A DNA stretch of 54,962 bases from Lentisphaeria bacterium (GTDB lineage Bacteria > Verrucomicrobiota > Lentisphaeria > Victivallales > Victivallaceae): positions 1 to 54,962 of the forward strand of contig JAFTRX010000083.1 in NCBI GenBank assembly GCA_017462015.1, written 5' to 3'. A program made the translations under genes and the position numbers. This document shows, one piece after another, positions 8,003 through 17,100 of this stretch. A model generated the notes under the pieces. The model saw only the letters and a list, made by a program, of their open reading frames with translations, was not told the DNA's origin and searched no databases. Position 1 is the stretch's first letter. Every line of letters starts with the position of its first letter.

Positions 8003-10885
8003 TTATTTTTTCACAGTTTTAAGTTTTTTTCTGCCGGATTTTGCTTTTTTTACGGGTTTTGCCGGTTTTTCATCATATTTTGCATCCGGATCGTAAGCTA
8101 ATATGTTGTCGATAATCAACAAACCTCCGCGCGGCTGTCCGATGATGACGATTTTACCCTTTCCGAACTTGCGGCAAATGACCGCATTGCCGCGGGTATT
8201 GTTTTTGGTCTTTTGGGCAACCAGTGTTGTCCAGAGTTCCGGATGTTTGGGATAAAAGGTGACAGTTCCGCAGCTGCGGTAACGCTTGCGGAGATCGTGG
8301 ACATTATCGGCAAAGCCGGGGGCGAAATATTCCGGACGGCGGATCTTGTGGCTGTCCTCTTTGCACTTGACGGCGTATGATGCATCCCCCAGTGATTTAC
8401 CCAGCATATCGAGCCAGAAATAACTGCGGATGATGAGCGTTGCTCCGTTTTTCACTGCCGGGGCAATTTTTTCCGACCAGAACTTGTCGGAAAAACGGGT
8501 CTGGTACGATTCCAGCAGAATGAGTTTTTTTCCGGTAAGATCAAGTTCACTTGCCGCCTTTTCCCCGCTGGCGACATCACAGCTCCAACCGTTGTCAAAG
8601 AAGAAGTTCCGGTAGGCATCAAATGCTGACGGCGCATTGGCTTTGGTGATAAATGCCATCGTCTTTTCTGTGGAGGCTTTTTTGCTGAACCAGATGGTTC
8701 CGGCACTGGAAATATCCATGTGCATGGGGGCAGGGAAGCCGATTGCCGCCGGTTTGCTGTTGCGAATGACCATCAGCTGCCAGGATTTTTTATCCTTGCC
8801 GCTGAAACTTGCAAAGGGCAACGTGATGTCGGCTGTCCAGCGGTCTTTGGCGCGGGTAACGACTGCCTTCCATTCCGGGTTGTACGCGGCATCGTTTGCC
8901 AGTGCATCGTAGCGGGTTCCCCCGGCGGTGACCACCAGCTGACGGAAAGGCTGACCGTCACCGGGATCGAGCAGGATCTCCACGGAGTCATCTTTCCAGA
9001 CGTTGCCGTCATGTTCTTTGGCTGCCATCCGGAGATTTTTCATATCCGGTTCCATGGCGGTGACTTCGAGCCGGAGCGCCTGATCGGTCCAAAATACCTT
9101 CATCGTGGTCGGTTTGGACTGTTTACCTGCTTTGTTTTCTTTGACCTTCAGCGGCAGTTTGAGCGCGTTGGCAAAATCTTTTGCCTCCGGCTGATACGGC
9201 GGCATGACCGTCGGCTTGGAACCGGAGAGGTTGTAATACTTTTCCCAGGCAGAGAAAATTTCGGTCTCCAGTTTGACTTCATCCTGATGACGTTTGGAGG
9301 ATTTTTTTACCGCCTTTGCCGCTTTTGCCAGCTGGGTGCGGCAGAATTTCAACCGCTTGTCATTGAAAAGATATGATACCGTGCCGACCGGCGTTCTGCC
9401 GAAGTAGGTCGGATGGTTTTTCTGGGTTTGCCATGCGGTCGCCATCTCATCAAGATAAGCGTACATAAAGGGGGCGGCTTCTTTGCCGTAAACGGTTTGG
9501 CACCAATCTTTGAGCAGCGCGGAAACATCGGCATCCGGATTCCACACCAGCTGCGCCCACATCCAGTTGGCAATGCGGTTGATTTGCGGAGTGAGCTTGG
9601 CGCGCGGTGTATTTTTGGGATAGTAGACGGACATTTCGGTTTTGACCCGCACCGCCTGCAGATCCCGATAGGTGCGCATGGCATCGGCGGTCGATTTCCA
9701 GTTGGCAAGCATGGTTGCAGGATTGAAAATATCGAATTCATAACCGTAGATGCCGATGGGAGCTTTTTTCTTCCAGGCGCGGAGTTCTTTCATGCTTCTG
9801 GCATTGATTTTACAGCTGGGATCGTCGAGCTTGTGGGCGTAACAGCGGTTGTAGTGGCAATATTCCACATACTCAAGACCTTTGACTTCACCGGTCGGGA
9901 TCGCCCGGTATTCCTGATACGCGATACCGGCAAATTTCAGTTTCGGGAACTGCTTTTTCAACTCCGTTATCAACTGGTAATAGTAGTTGAACCAACGGCT
10001 GGAGCGGTCGGGATTGACGGAACACTTTTCACATTCACAGCGCTGAGTGATGTCGGCGGGGAAGATGTTGATGATTTCGGCATTGTTCTTTTTTATCAGT
10101 TTGGCAACGTTGTCGATCACCTGTTTGGTGAATTCCGGATTGGACCAGCATCCGGCGTAACCGGATCTGTCCCGGCGGCCGGCGATGAGAGAAAAGAGTT
10201 CCGGCTTGAGGTCAAAAACTTTTTTGGCATTGTAAACGGTGACGCGGTGACCTCCGGTTATGCGGATGAATCCGGCTTTGTCCCGGATGGAAAGCGTTCG
10301 GGAGTCCCCGTTGAGAAAGTTGCGTGCCAACCAGATCTCCGTCGGGACGTGACGATGCCAGTGGCAGGGCGAAAATGCCCGGATCTTAAAGGGCGGAGTG
10401 TAGTTGTATTTCAGCGCTCCCGGGAGAGTGTAACTTTGCCGTTTGGTGATGAATTCACCATCGTCCCCCGGCCAGTACCACCGCACGCCAAGCTGGTTTT
10501 GCAAAAATGCATAAACGGCGTACAGTACACTGCGCGGATTGTTCCCGGCAAGGTAAAGATTCTCATTTTGAGCGTAAACGGCAACGGTGTCGATGGCATT
10601 TTCCCCCGGCAGACGGAGGGTGCTTTTAAGTTTGCCGATAACCGGGGAGTTTTGCGGCGTTCCGAGGAAAATATTGAACTTCTTTCCGGCAGTGGTGCTT
10701 ACCGGAAATTTTACTCCGGAAATTTTTTGCAATGCGGTAATCAACTCTTCTGCGGCATACTGCATCACCTGATCCTTCTCAGATGGCAGTACGATACTCC
10801 ATTTGGTTTTTCCATTGGAGAACAATGCTTCTGCATTCAGAATCATCGCGGCAGCGGCTATTGCCAAAATCAGCAACTTTTTCAT
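8003..10885 (-). CDS. Secreted DUF4838 glycoside-hydrolase-like protein with CBM9-like domain
   Basis: A 960-aa exported protein. Residues 1-20 form a signal peptide. Residues about 25-130 resemble the N-terminal alpha/beta domain found before GH20 and GH67 barrels. Residues about 130-520 match the DUF4838 barrel-like region, including a CECEKC motif and several Trp-rich blocks. Residues about 590-750 look like a CBM9-like sandwich (the WKDDSVEILLDPG segment is typical). A further alpha/beta region and a Lys-rich tail follow. It probably acts on complex glycans outside the cytoplasm, but neither substrate nor catalytic residues can be named. The ATG follows AAGGA and a good promoter. It appears monocistronic. 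Confidence 0.85.
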   Translation of the reverse strand: MKKLLILAIAAAAMILNAEALFSNGKTKWSIVLPSEKDQVMQYAAEELITALQKISGVKFPVSTTAGKKFNIFLGTPQNSPVIGKLKSTLRLPGENAIDTVAVYAQNENLYLAGNNPRSVLYAVYAFLQNQLGVRWYWPGDDGEFITKRQSYTLPGALKYNYTPPFKIRAFSPCHWHRHVPTEIWLARNFLNGDSRTLSIRDKAGFIRITGGHRVTVYNAKKVFDLKPELFSLIAGRRDRSGYAGCWSNPEFTKQVIDNVAKLIKKNNAEIINIFPADITQRCECEKCSVNPDRSSRWFNYYYQLITELKKQFPKLKFAGIAYQEYRAIPTGEVKGLEYVEYCHYNRCYAHKLDDPSCKINARSMKELRAWKKKAPIGIYGYEFDIFNPATMLANWKSTADAMRTYRDLQAVRVKTEMSVYYPKNTPRAKLTPQINRIANWMWAQLVWNPDADVSALLKDWCQTVYGKEAAPFMYAYLDEMATAWQTQKNHPTYFGRTPVGTVSYLFNDKRLKFCRTQLAKAAKAVKKSSKRHQDEVKLETEIFSAWEKYYNLSGSKPTVMPPYQPEAKDFANALKLPLKVKENKAGKQSKPTTMKVFWTDQALRLEVTAMEPDMKNLRMAAKEHDGNVWKDDSVEILLDPGDGQPFRQLVVTAGGTRYDALANDAAYNPEWKAVVTRAKDRWTADITLPFASFSGKDKKSWQLMVIRNSKPAAIGFPAPMHMDISSAGTIWFSKKASTEKTMAFITKANAPSAFDAYRNFFFDNGWSCDVASGEKAASELDLTGKKLILLESYQTRFSDKFWSEKIAPAVKNGATLIIRSYFWLDMLGKSLGDASYAVKCKEDSHKIRRPEYFAPGFADNVHDLRKRYRSCGTVTFYPKHPELWTTLVAQKTKNNTRGNAVICRKFGKGKIVIIGQPRGGLLIIDNILAYDPDAKYDEKPAKPVKKAKSGRKKLKTVKK

Positions 10886-10933
10886 GATTAATGTAAATCC
10901 TTCTTTTTATGAAAATTTATTTCACCCTGTTAT

Positions 10934-10962
10934 AAATTACAGCGGCATGCTTGTTTTGTCAA
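10934..10962 (-). promoter_or_regulatory. Sigma70-type promoter of the DUF4838 gene
   Basis: On the minus strand, TTGACA (10962-10957) is followed after 17 bp by TAATTT (10939-10934). It lies about 50 bp before the ATG at 10885. Confidence 0.7.
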
Positions 10963-10965
10963 GTG

Positions 10966-11180
10966 TTGTGTCATAAAAAATTACCTGCGGCGGCGATCTC
11001 GCTTGTTACTGCGAGCCTTTCCGTAGGACGTCGGCTCGGTTGAGGGCGTGAGCCCACGCCCTCGCCGCCTTGGAAAAACTCGCATTAACGTCGCGATATC
11101 GCCGCCTGTAAGCTTGGCTGGCTGTGTGTCGCCTGCGGCGACCAGGGTAGTGGTGTGGGGCGCCACCTGCCGGTGGCTTA
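10966..11180. repeat. Dispersed structured repeat, copy B, with flanking module
   Basis: Most of 10990-11180 matches 6538-6732, with the same three hairpins. One of them, GTCGCC/GGCGAC near 11128-11142, differs only in its loop (TGC here, TGAC in copy A). The left edge is GTCATAAAAAATTACCTGCGGCGGCG, a version of the CCCATAAAAAA-plus-CTGCGGCGGCG module found at 14945, 40721 and 43757. No gene is evident. Confidence 0.8.
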
Positions 11181-11227
11181 TTTTTTCGGTGCGCACCAGT
11201 CCACTTTGCTGCTGACTCCAGTCGGCT

Positions 11228-11263
11228 GTCCTGCAAGTCCTACTTGTCCTACACGTCCTACTC
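11228..11263. repeat. Four tandem 9-mers GTCCTACNN
   Basis: The units are GTCCTGCAA, GTCCTACTT, GTCCTACAC and GTCCTACTC. A similar 4 x 9-nt array (GTCNGACNN) lies inside the coding sequence of the four-helix-bundle gene at 20653-20688. Confidence 0.8.
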
Positions 11264-11324
11264 AAAACATTCGCTCTCGCAGGGCACTTCGCAGTGCGCC
11301 AGCTGCCAGTCCGCTTTGCTGCAA

Positions 11325-11362
11325 AAAAAAAGCACTCCCCGCCGAAACTGCGGGGAGTGCAA
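11325..11362 (-). terminator. Rho-independent terminator of the CreD-like gene
   Basis: On the minus strand an 11-bp stem (GCACTCCCCGC with GCGGGGAGTGC) is followed by at least eight T residues. It lies about 30 bp after the stop at 11393. Confidence 0.9.
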
Positions 11363-11392
11363 CAGCAATTACTGTTATTTTTCAAAATTTCT

Positions 11393-12565
11393 TTACGGCA
11401 TCTCTTTACGGTTGATTTTTCCGGTAAGCACCATTATCACCGCCAGCAGAATTGCCAGTACGATGGTTCCGGCAAGCAGAGAGTAATCTTCCATGCGGAG
11501 AATGACAAAATTGATCAGATAGCTTGCCGCAAAAACCACTCCGGACAACAATGCCGGAAGCATCCTGCCCAGAAACATCCGGAAGTAACAGCTCACCATC
11601 AACACTGCCGTCGCGGCACTGACCACATATCCCGCCGTAAATCCGATGTGTTCTGAAAACGCCAGTACCATGAGATAAAAGAGTACGGGCGCCGCCGCCG
11701 CAACGATGTACTGCAGCGGATGTACCGCCGTTTTGGTGATGATCTCACTGAAGAGCATGGTACAGAAAAAGACGATCAGGAAAAATGTGGCATATTTCAT
11801 CAAGCGTTCACACTGCAGATAGGGCGATGCCGGAAGAAGCAGCGCAACCTTGGCAAAATTTCCTTTGAGCGCAGTGAACTTGTTGAACTTCCATTCTGCC
11901 CGGAAAGAGTTGCTTTTCACACTGCGTGAAACCGGCAGAAATGCTCCGCCGAAGAAAGGCGTTCCCCAAGCCCCGGAAACGGTGATGGTCGAGTTCTCGG
12001 TTTTCGGAACAAATTTCACGCTCTGACTGCCCCGGAAATTCAGGATCACCCGGCATTTGCTGTTGGCTGTAATTTTTTCCGGAAGCACAAGATTGTTCCC
12101 ATCGACCGCAAGTGGAATTTTTTCACCGCTGATTTCCGCATAGGCTGACTGTACGCCGTTCATGTCCGAAAGCGTCAGATACTCTTTGCCGCCTGCCGGA
12201 GCTTTGGAGTAGGAAAAATCCAGCTGCATCGCTGCCGTGTAGACCAGTACATGATAAATTCCCCGGTAACGTATCTCCGGTGAAAGTTCTGCACTGACAG
12301 CCACATTATCGGCACTGGAAACAATGGACAACTCCTGTGATTTTCCCCAGCTATCCGCGATTTGAGTTTCAACCTGACTGAGATTTTTACTGCGTTCAAG
12401 CGAAACTTCTCCAATCATATACAGCGGCAGTTGAAACAGAAGCAGAGCAATGGCTATAATGATTATTTTGACCAGCCAGCGTTGCGCTGGAGGCGGGAAT
12501 GCCGGCAGAAAACGGCTTTCGGGTTGGGAGCTTGGCAAATTCACATACGGTGGAGGAGTTTCCAT
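11393..12565 (-). CDS. creD: CreD-family inner-membrane protein
   Basis: A 390-aa integral membrane protein resembling CreD, the Cre-regulon protein linked to colicin E2 tolerance and envelope stress. An N-terminal membrane segment is followed by a GEVSLER motif and the SWGKSQ motif characteristic of the family. A periplasmic beta-rich domain and about six C-terminal membrane helices follow. The frame is open upstream to 12661, but the ATG at 12565 has an AGGAAAGG ribosome-binding site and lies downstream of the promoter, so it is chosen. No CreBC two-component genes are nearby, so control by a Cre system cannot be shown. Confidence 0.85.
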   Translation of the reverse strand: METPPPYVNLPSSQPESRFLPAFPPPAQRWLVKIIIIAIALLLFQLPLYMIGEVSLERSKNLSQVETQIADSWGKSQELSIVSSADNVAVSAELSPEIRYRGIYHVLVYTAAMQLDFSYSKAPAGGKEYLTLSDMNGVQSAYAEISGEKIPLAVDGNNLVLPEKITANSKCRVILNFRGSQSVKFVPKTENSTITVSGAWGTPFFGGAFLPVSRSVKSNSFRAEWKFNKFTALKGNFAKVALLLPASPYLQCERLMKYATFFLIVFFCTMLFSEIITKTAVHPLQYIVAAAAPVLFYLMVLAFSEHIGFTAGYVVSAATAVLMVSCYFRMFLGRMLPALLSGVVFAASYLINFVILRMEDYSLLAGTIVLAILLAVIMVLTGKINRKEMP

Positions 12566-12627
12566 GATCTTGACCTTTCCTGGTTCGGGGTTGATGAAAA
12601 AATTGCGGTATTTCTGAGAACTGATAC

Positions 12628-12657
12628 AATATAGCACACATGATTGGATATTTTCAA
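12628..12657 (-). promoter_or_regulatory. Putative promoter of the creD-like gene (extended -10)
   Basis: On the minus strand TTGAAA (12657-12652) is followed after 18 bp by TGC-TATATT (-10 at 12633-12628). The GTGTGCTAT context is shared with the promoters at 12697 and 44066. Confidence 0.5.
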
Positions 12658-12696
12658 TCAACTTTGCAAAAAGTTATTAACATTTTTACAGTCAAG

Positions 12697-12725
12697 TTGA
12701 AAATCTGTTGAAAGTGTGCTATTTT
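12697..12725 (+). promoter_or_regulatory. Putative promoter of the lipoprotein gene (extended -10)
   Basis: TTGAAA (12697-12702), a 17-bp spacer and TATTTT (12720-12725) preceded by TGC. It is nearly the same architecture as the GH20 promoter at 44066-44094. Confidence 0.6.
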
Positions 12726-12756
12726 AAACAAAACTCATATTCGAGGAGAAGATGTT

Positions 12757-14535
12757 ATGAAGAAGATATTACTGCTTATCGGCAGTGCACTGCTTTTGAG
12801 TGGATGTTTGTCTGTTAAAGAGGAGAACACGATGAAAAAATCACATTATATCGACCTGATGGAGAAAACACTTTCTGCGTACAGTACCGCGCATATCGAC
12901 CGCTATTTTGATCAGGTGAAACGCGAAGGATTAAGCGAACACGGCTTCCCCCGGTTGACCGCCAATATCGGTATCCTTATTGCCCACGGCCGCAGAACCG
13001 ATTTGATGGAGCGCTTCATGGCGATGATGGATTTCTGCTGTCAGCAGATCCCGAAAGTTATCGCCGCCAACGAATTTTCCATCAAGGAGATCATCTTCTG
13101 TATGGAGGAACTGGAGAAAAATCAAACCGTCCCGGCAGCAAAAATCGAAGAATGGAAAAGTCATCTGCGGAAAGTGAAACCGTACAGCTGTTACACCAAA
13201 CTTGCCAAAACCAAAGAGGATATCGTGCATAACTGGGCAGCTTTCGGTATGCTCAGCGAATATATGCGTAAAAAAGCCGGAGCAACTGCAGAAAACAACG
13301 ACGATGTCATCGAGTTGCAGGCATATTCTCAAATCCGGCATCTGGATAAAAATGGCATGTACCGCGACCCGGGGTGTCCCATGGTCTATGATTTTGTTAC
13401 ACGCGGATTATTTGCCCTGCTGCTGCACGAAGGATATCAGGGGAAATATAAGGATGTCTGGCAGGAGGCTCTGGAGCGCAGTGCCGTTGCAACTTTGGAA
13501 ATGATCTCCGTCAATGGTGAATTGCCCGCTGGCGGCAGAAGTCACCAGTTTCTGCACAATGAAGCGCACGTTGCGCTGATGATGGAGTTTTACGCCGGAA
13601 TGTTTGCGAAAAAAGGCGATATGATAAACGCCGGAAGATGCCGCGCCACAGTGGCCCGGGCATTGAAAAATATCTCTTTCTGGCTGGATAAAAAGCCGAT
13701 TTCCCATATCCGGAACCGGTTTCCCATCGAAAGTAAGTACGGCTGTGAAAAGTATGCATACTTTGATAAATATATGATCACTGCAGCATCGTTTCTCTAT
13801 GCGGCATCGCGCTTTTGCGACGAATCCATTCCGCCGGTCGAACTTGATGACAACAAGGGCATGACCTTGCAGACTTCAGACGATTTCCACATGCTTTTCC
13901 TGCGCGCCGGAGAGTATTCTGCACAATATGATTACGATGCACGGCAATATTACAACGGAATAAAATACTACGATTGCAGCGGAATAACCCGGCTCCACAA
14001 AAAGGGAGCGCCGTCAGAAATCTGTATGAGTGTCTCCTGTCCGGGAAAATCAAGTTACTCTGTGGACATCAAAGACCCGTTCCCGTTGTCCATCGCCCCC
14101 GGAGTATGCGTTGACGGCAAATGGATATATGCTGCCGATATGAGTGTCAAGCACAAAGTTAAATCTCACCACTCCGAAGGAAACAGCGCCCACGCCGAAG
14201 TTGAGTGCCGTTTCCCCGGAGAAAAAACAGTAAGCAGTAAATACACTTTGAACCGCGATGGTCTGACCATGCAAATCACCGGAAGCGATGATATCCGCTG
14301 TCTGTTGCCGGTGTTCCGGTTCAATGGAGAAACCAACACCAAAGTTCAGCAGAACGGCAATACATTGACCGTTGAATTTGAGGGCTTTGTCTGCTCCTAC
14401 GAGGTTTTGAACGGCACGCTGAAAGATTTGAAGAAAGCGGCAAGAAACCGCAATGGTCACTACGATGCATTTGCCGCTGAAGGCAAAAACAGTTTGACCG
14501 TAAAGATTTCCATCGAAAAACTCAGTTCCAGATGA
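12757..14535 (+). CDS. Lipoprotein, possible alpha-toroid/beta-sandwich carbohydrate-active enzyme
   Basis: A 592-aa lipoprotein: the signal LLLIGSALLLSGC gives a lipid-modified cysteine at about residue 17. The N-terminal part (about 30-380) is helical, with repeated aromatic blocks and a conserved-looking GGRSHQFLHNEAH segment. The C-terminal part (about 400-590) is beta-rich. This order, helical toroid then beta-sandwich, is that of many polysaccharide lyases and some glycoside hydrolases (heparinase-like, GH88/GH105-like), but I cannot assign a family. An AGGAGA ribosome-binding site precedes the ATG. The gene is divergent from creD and followed by a terminator, so it is monocistronic. 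Confidence 0.75.
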   Translation: MKKILLLIGSALLLSGCLSVKEENTMKKSHYIDLMEKTLSAYSTAHIDRYFDQVKREGLSEHGFPRLTANIGILIAHGRRTDLMERFMAMMDFCCQQIPKVIAANEFSIKEIIFCMEELEKNQTVPAAKIEEWKSHLRKVKPYSCYTKLAKTKEDIVHNWAAFGMLSEYMRKKAGATAENNDDVIELQAYSQIRHLDKNGMYRDPGCPMVYDFVTRGLFALLLHEGYQGKYKDVWQEALERSAVATLEMISVNGELPAGGRSHQFLHNEAHVALMMEFYAGMFAKKGDMINAGRCRATVARALKNISFWLDKKPISHIRNRFPIESKYGCEKYAYFDKYMITAASFLYAASRFCDESIPPVELDDNKGMTLQTSDDFHMLFLRAGEYSAQYDYDARQYYNGIKYYDCSGITRLHKKGAPSEICMSVSCPGKSSYSVDIKDPFPLSIAPGVCVDGKWIYAADMSVKHKVKSHHSEGNSAHAEVECRFPGEKTVSSKYTLNRDGLTMQITGSDDIRCLLPVFRFNGETNTKVQQNGNTLTVEFEGFVCSYEVLNGTLKDLKKAARNRNGHYDAFAAEGKNSLTVKISIEKLSSR

Positions 14536-14634
14536 TGACGCATTAATACCTCTGACTGATGTCCCGGAGGGTATGTGTTCAAAACTGCCATGAAAACGAC
14601 CGGTGCGCCGCAGGTCGCTCTTGCAAAAAAAATA

Positions 14635-14670
14635 CCGTTACAAAACTTCAAGTTTTGCAACGGCTCTTTT
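14635..14670 (+). terminator. Terminator of the lipoprotein gene
   Basis: The stem CCGTTaCAAAACT/AGTTTTGcAACGG (14635-14663) is followed by CTCTTTTTT. It sits about 100 bp after the stop and just before the convergent tRNA pair. Confidence 0.8.
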
Positions 14671-14683
14671 TTATTTCAATCAT

Positions 14684-14768
14684 TGGTACCGGAGGTGGGA
14701 CTTGAACCCACACTCCCAAAGGGAAATAGATTTTGAGTCTATCGCGTCTGCCATTTCGCCACTCCGGC
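14684..14768 (-). tRNA. tRNA-Leu (anticodon CAA)
   Basis: 85 nt including an encoded CCA. The acceptor GCCGGAG pairs with CTCCGGT (G-U at the end). The anticodon stem ATAGA/TCTAT encloses CTCAAAA, giving anticodon CAA. The long variable arm TCCC-ttt-GGGA and the T-arm GTGGG-TTCAAGT-CCCAC support a class II leucine tRNA. It lies 10 nt downstream of tRNA-Met and is probably cotranscribed with it. Confidence 0.95.
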
Positions 14769-14778
14769 AACAAAAAAG

Positions 14779-14855
14779 TGGTAGCGGGTCCCGGACTCGA
14801 ACCGGGGACCTGCGGATTATGATTCCGACGCTCTAACCAACTGAGCTAACCCGCC
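14779..14855 (-). tRNA. tRNA-Met (anticodon CAT, elongator-like)
   Basis: 77 nt with encoded CCA. The acceptor is GGCGGGT/ACCCGCT (G-U closing pair), the D-arm GCTCAGTTGGTTAGAGC, the anticodon loop ATCATAA (CAT) and the T-arm CCCGG-TTCGAGT-CCGGG. The 5' end lacks the C1-A72 mismatch of initiators, favouring elongator Met. A tRNA-Ile with modified CAT cannot be fully excluded. Confidence 0.92.
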
Positions 14856-14877
14856 ACATCAAATGTAACATGTGTAT

Positions 14878-14906
14878 AATGTATACCTTGTTGTGCGATT
14901 TGTCAA
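14878..14906 (-). promoter_or_regulatory. Promoter of the tRNA-Met/tRNA-Leu pair
   Basis: On the minus strand TTGACA (14906-14901) lies 17 bp before TACATT (14883-14878), immediately upstream of tRNA-Met. Confidence 0.75.
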
Positions 14907-14938
14907 GTGTGTTTTGGAAAAAAAGTTGTTTTTTTATT

Positions 14939-15190
14939 ACAGCTGTCCCATAAGAAATGACCTGCGGCGGCGCCTTATGGGCAATCAGCGGAACGCTGAT
15001 TGCGTGAAGAGCGCCTCCGGCGCGTGAAGATGTGAAGGTGTGAAGTGCGCCCTTGCGGGCGTAAGGATGTTATGTTTTTTATTCTTAGGGCAATCTTGCT
15101 CCTGTCCTCCGTAGCCATCAAGGCGAAGGAGGATGCTCCGCGATCCATCCGCCGGTCAAGTTCATAGCAGTCTTGAACTCCGCCGCAGGT
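14939..15190. repeat. Intergenic repeat mosaic, 330-bp gap
   Basis: The region between the tRNA promoter and the LVIVD gene has no supported gene. It opens with CAGCTGTCCCATAAGAAATGACCTGCGGCGGCGCC (about 14940-14974), the module also seen at 43751 and 40715. Short hairpins GCGCC-tcc-GGCGC and CGCCC-ttgc-GGGCG (about 15011-15061) follow, then GCGATCCATCCGCCGGTC (about 15139-15156) as at 7868-7886. Confidence 0.65.
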
Positions 15191-15192
15191 TG

Positions 15193-17100
15193 TTACTTTT
15201 CAAAATATATTCCCTCCCGGCCTGCCGGGATATATGCCCTTTGGTTGTAAAATACCACTCTGCCAATAACTGCCCCCCGCAGTTTGATACGGCGTTTGGG
15301 CTCTTCTTTCAATCTCTTTCCGTCGAATTTGTAAAAGTATACTTCCCCCTTTTGCCGACTGCTGACTGCCACGATCTTTCCATCAGAGGTTGGAATTCCG
15401 GCATGCACCGGGTGCATCGTAACGATTTGAAATTTATCCGGAGCTTCCGGCGAAAGCAAAATCCCTTCTTTTCGCCCCAACAACAAAAATTTACCGTTGA
15501 TTTCGGTAATGCCGTTCCGCTGAGTGCTGCGCCGGTGAAGTTTCGGCAGCTGTCCAAAGTTTTTACCGTTTTGGTCATACCACCGGACAAAACGGGCGTG
15601 CCAGTTGACCGGGAATTTCCCGCTCACGCTTCTTTCCGGCAGCATATCTCCATAAAGCAATCCGCCTCCGGATGCACTGCCGCAGTTTTTTATTTGCGGA
15701 AACTTGCTGATATTCAGAAAATAAAGCCGTCCTCCTTTGCCATTGCAACACAGGAGATCTCCCAGAAGACGCACCTGAAGATAGGGCGCATTTCCGGCGG
15801 CTGGCAGTGATTTTATCAACTTTCCGCTGTTGCGGTCATAAATCTTTAAAACCCGGTCTCCGGCAACGATCAGAAGTTTTTCTGACACGGTGCAATCCAT
15901 GGCAAATCCCGGAAAATCCCGGAGGCAAGAGAGGTTCCCATCCGGGGAAATGGAAAATTCTTTAACCCCGCCTTCGCCGCACGCGGCATAAAGTTTTGCT
16001 CCATATCCGGCAATGCTCCAGACAAATCCGGGCAGCTGGATATTATGCAAATTCGGAACCGCGGGAGGCGGAATATTGGTTGCAACGGCGGTCACTTCTG
16101 CGTTTTTTTCCGGAATGACCGCTCTGGCTCTGGGGTGTTCAAAGAGATAAAGTCCGCTCCGGTGTCCGGAAACATAGACCACCTGATTGCCCGGCGCGAT
16201 TTGCGAGGCGCTGTCTTGGGGGATTTTGATATTTGCGACAACTTCCGGACGGGTTTTATCGGAGACATCGACCACATACACTCCGTTTTCAGTATCGGCA
16301 ACGAAAGCGGTATTGTTGACGACGGCGACTTGCCACCAGTCCGGCATCGCGGTAACTTTCCGGGCAAACTTCACCCCACCAAGTTTGCGCGGTTGTTTCC
16401 AGTTGGTAACATCAAAAATTTCCAAGCCGTGACCGCCGCCTTTGATTTTGGAATTTCCGCCGGTTGCGCAGTAGAGATGGTTGCCTTGAACAAACACACC
16501 ATCGCCTTGACCGTCCAGTTTGGCACTGGCGATAACTTTGGGACGGGAGGGATCGCTCACATCGGCAATGACTGCCCGTGACCTACTGCTCCAATCGCCG
16601 ACAACGATTTTTCTGTTTCCGGCAAAGACGGCAGATTGAGCTTCTCCTGCCGCCATTTTGCCCAGATATCTGACCTTTGCCGGATCACTTACGTCAAAAA
16701 ATTCCACGCCGAAGATCCGCAACGTCACAGCCAGAACATTTCCGGACAGTGTCAAACCGGTCGCCAGTTCCGATGGAAAAAAGCGGCTGACTTCCTGCGG
16801 TGATGCCGGATTTTTCAGCGAAAAGATTTGCACGCCGCGCGCGCGGCAACTCAAGTAAAGGTATTTGCCGGAACTCACCATCTGCCGGTTGCCGGCGGCG
16901 GGAGTTTCACTGATTTTCACCGGGACACGCGGATCGGAAACATCGAATGTGCACAATTTATTATCCAGAACCGCGTAAAGATATTTGCCGGACAACAATA
17001 ATGCGCCCCCTTTTCCGGACGCAGTTTTTTTAAGTTCGGCGCCGTGAACAGCGGTGATTACGATAAATACCACAAGAATAAAATATTTCAACAACTTCAT
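15193..17100 (-). CDS. Secreted LVIVD-repeat beta-propeller protein
   Basis: A 635-aa exported protein starting at the ATG at 17100, directly in front of a signal peptide (KLLKYFILVVFIVITAVHG). The mature protein consists of LVIVD-type repeats with recurrent FDVSDP, IFDVTN and VVDVSD segments (about residues 60-310), then a further propeller-like half to the C terminus. Such proteins fold as beta-propellers and are usually surface-exposed; binding partners are unknown. The frame continues upstream into a ribokinase remnant (17101-17286), which I treat separately. It is the last gene of the DUF2339/DUF3999-like operon. Confidence 0.85.
   Translation of the reverse strand: MKLLKYFILVVFIVITAVHGAELKKTASGKGGALLLSGKYLYAVLDNKLCTFDVSDPRVPVKISETPAAGNRQMVSSGKYLYLSCRARGVQIFSLKNPASPQEVSRFFPSELATGLTLSGNVLAVTLRIFGVEFFDVSDPAKVRYLGKMAAGEAQSAVFAGNRKIVVGDWSSRSRAVIADVSDPSRPKVIASAKLDGQGDGVFVQGNHLYCATGGNSKIKGGGHGLEIFDVTNWKQPRKLGGVKFARKVTAMPDWWQVAVVNNTAFVADTENGVYVVDVSDKTRPEVVANIKIPQDSASQIAPGNQVVYVSGHRSGLYLFEHPRARAVIPEKNAEVTAVATNIPPPAVPNLHNIQLPGFVWSIAGYGAKLYAACGEGGVKEFSISPDGNLSCLRDFPGFAMDCTVSEKLLIVAGDRVLKIYDRNSGKLIKSLPAAGNAPYLQVRLLGDLLCCNGKGGRLYFLNISKFPQIKNCGSASGGGLLYGDMLPERSVSGKFPVNWHARFVRWYDQNGKNFGQLPKLHRRSTQRNGITEINGKFLLLGRKEGILLSPEAPDKFQIVTMHPVHAGIPTSDGKIVAVSSRQKGEVYFYKFDGKRLKEEPKRRIKLRGAVIGRVVFYNQRAYIPAGREGIYFEK

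Noticed and set aside
9413-10891. 492-residue frame opposite the DUF4838 gene
   Set aside because: It is a long shadow of a GC-rich gene with clear domains on the other strand. It has no ribosome-binding site and a composition typical of antisense frames.
12566-12661. Upstream start for the creD-like gene
   Set aside because: It precedes the predicted transcription start and has no ribosome-binding site; the ATG at 12565 has AGGAAAGG.
14990-15070. Possible small RNA or riboswitch from GC-rich hairpins
   Set aside because: Short hairpins with no recognisable conserved aptamer core; they fit the repeat mosaic of the window.
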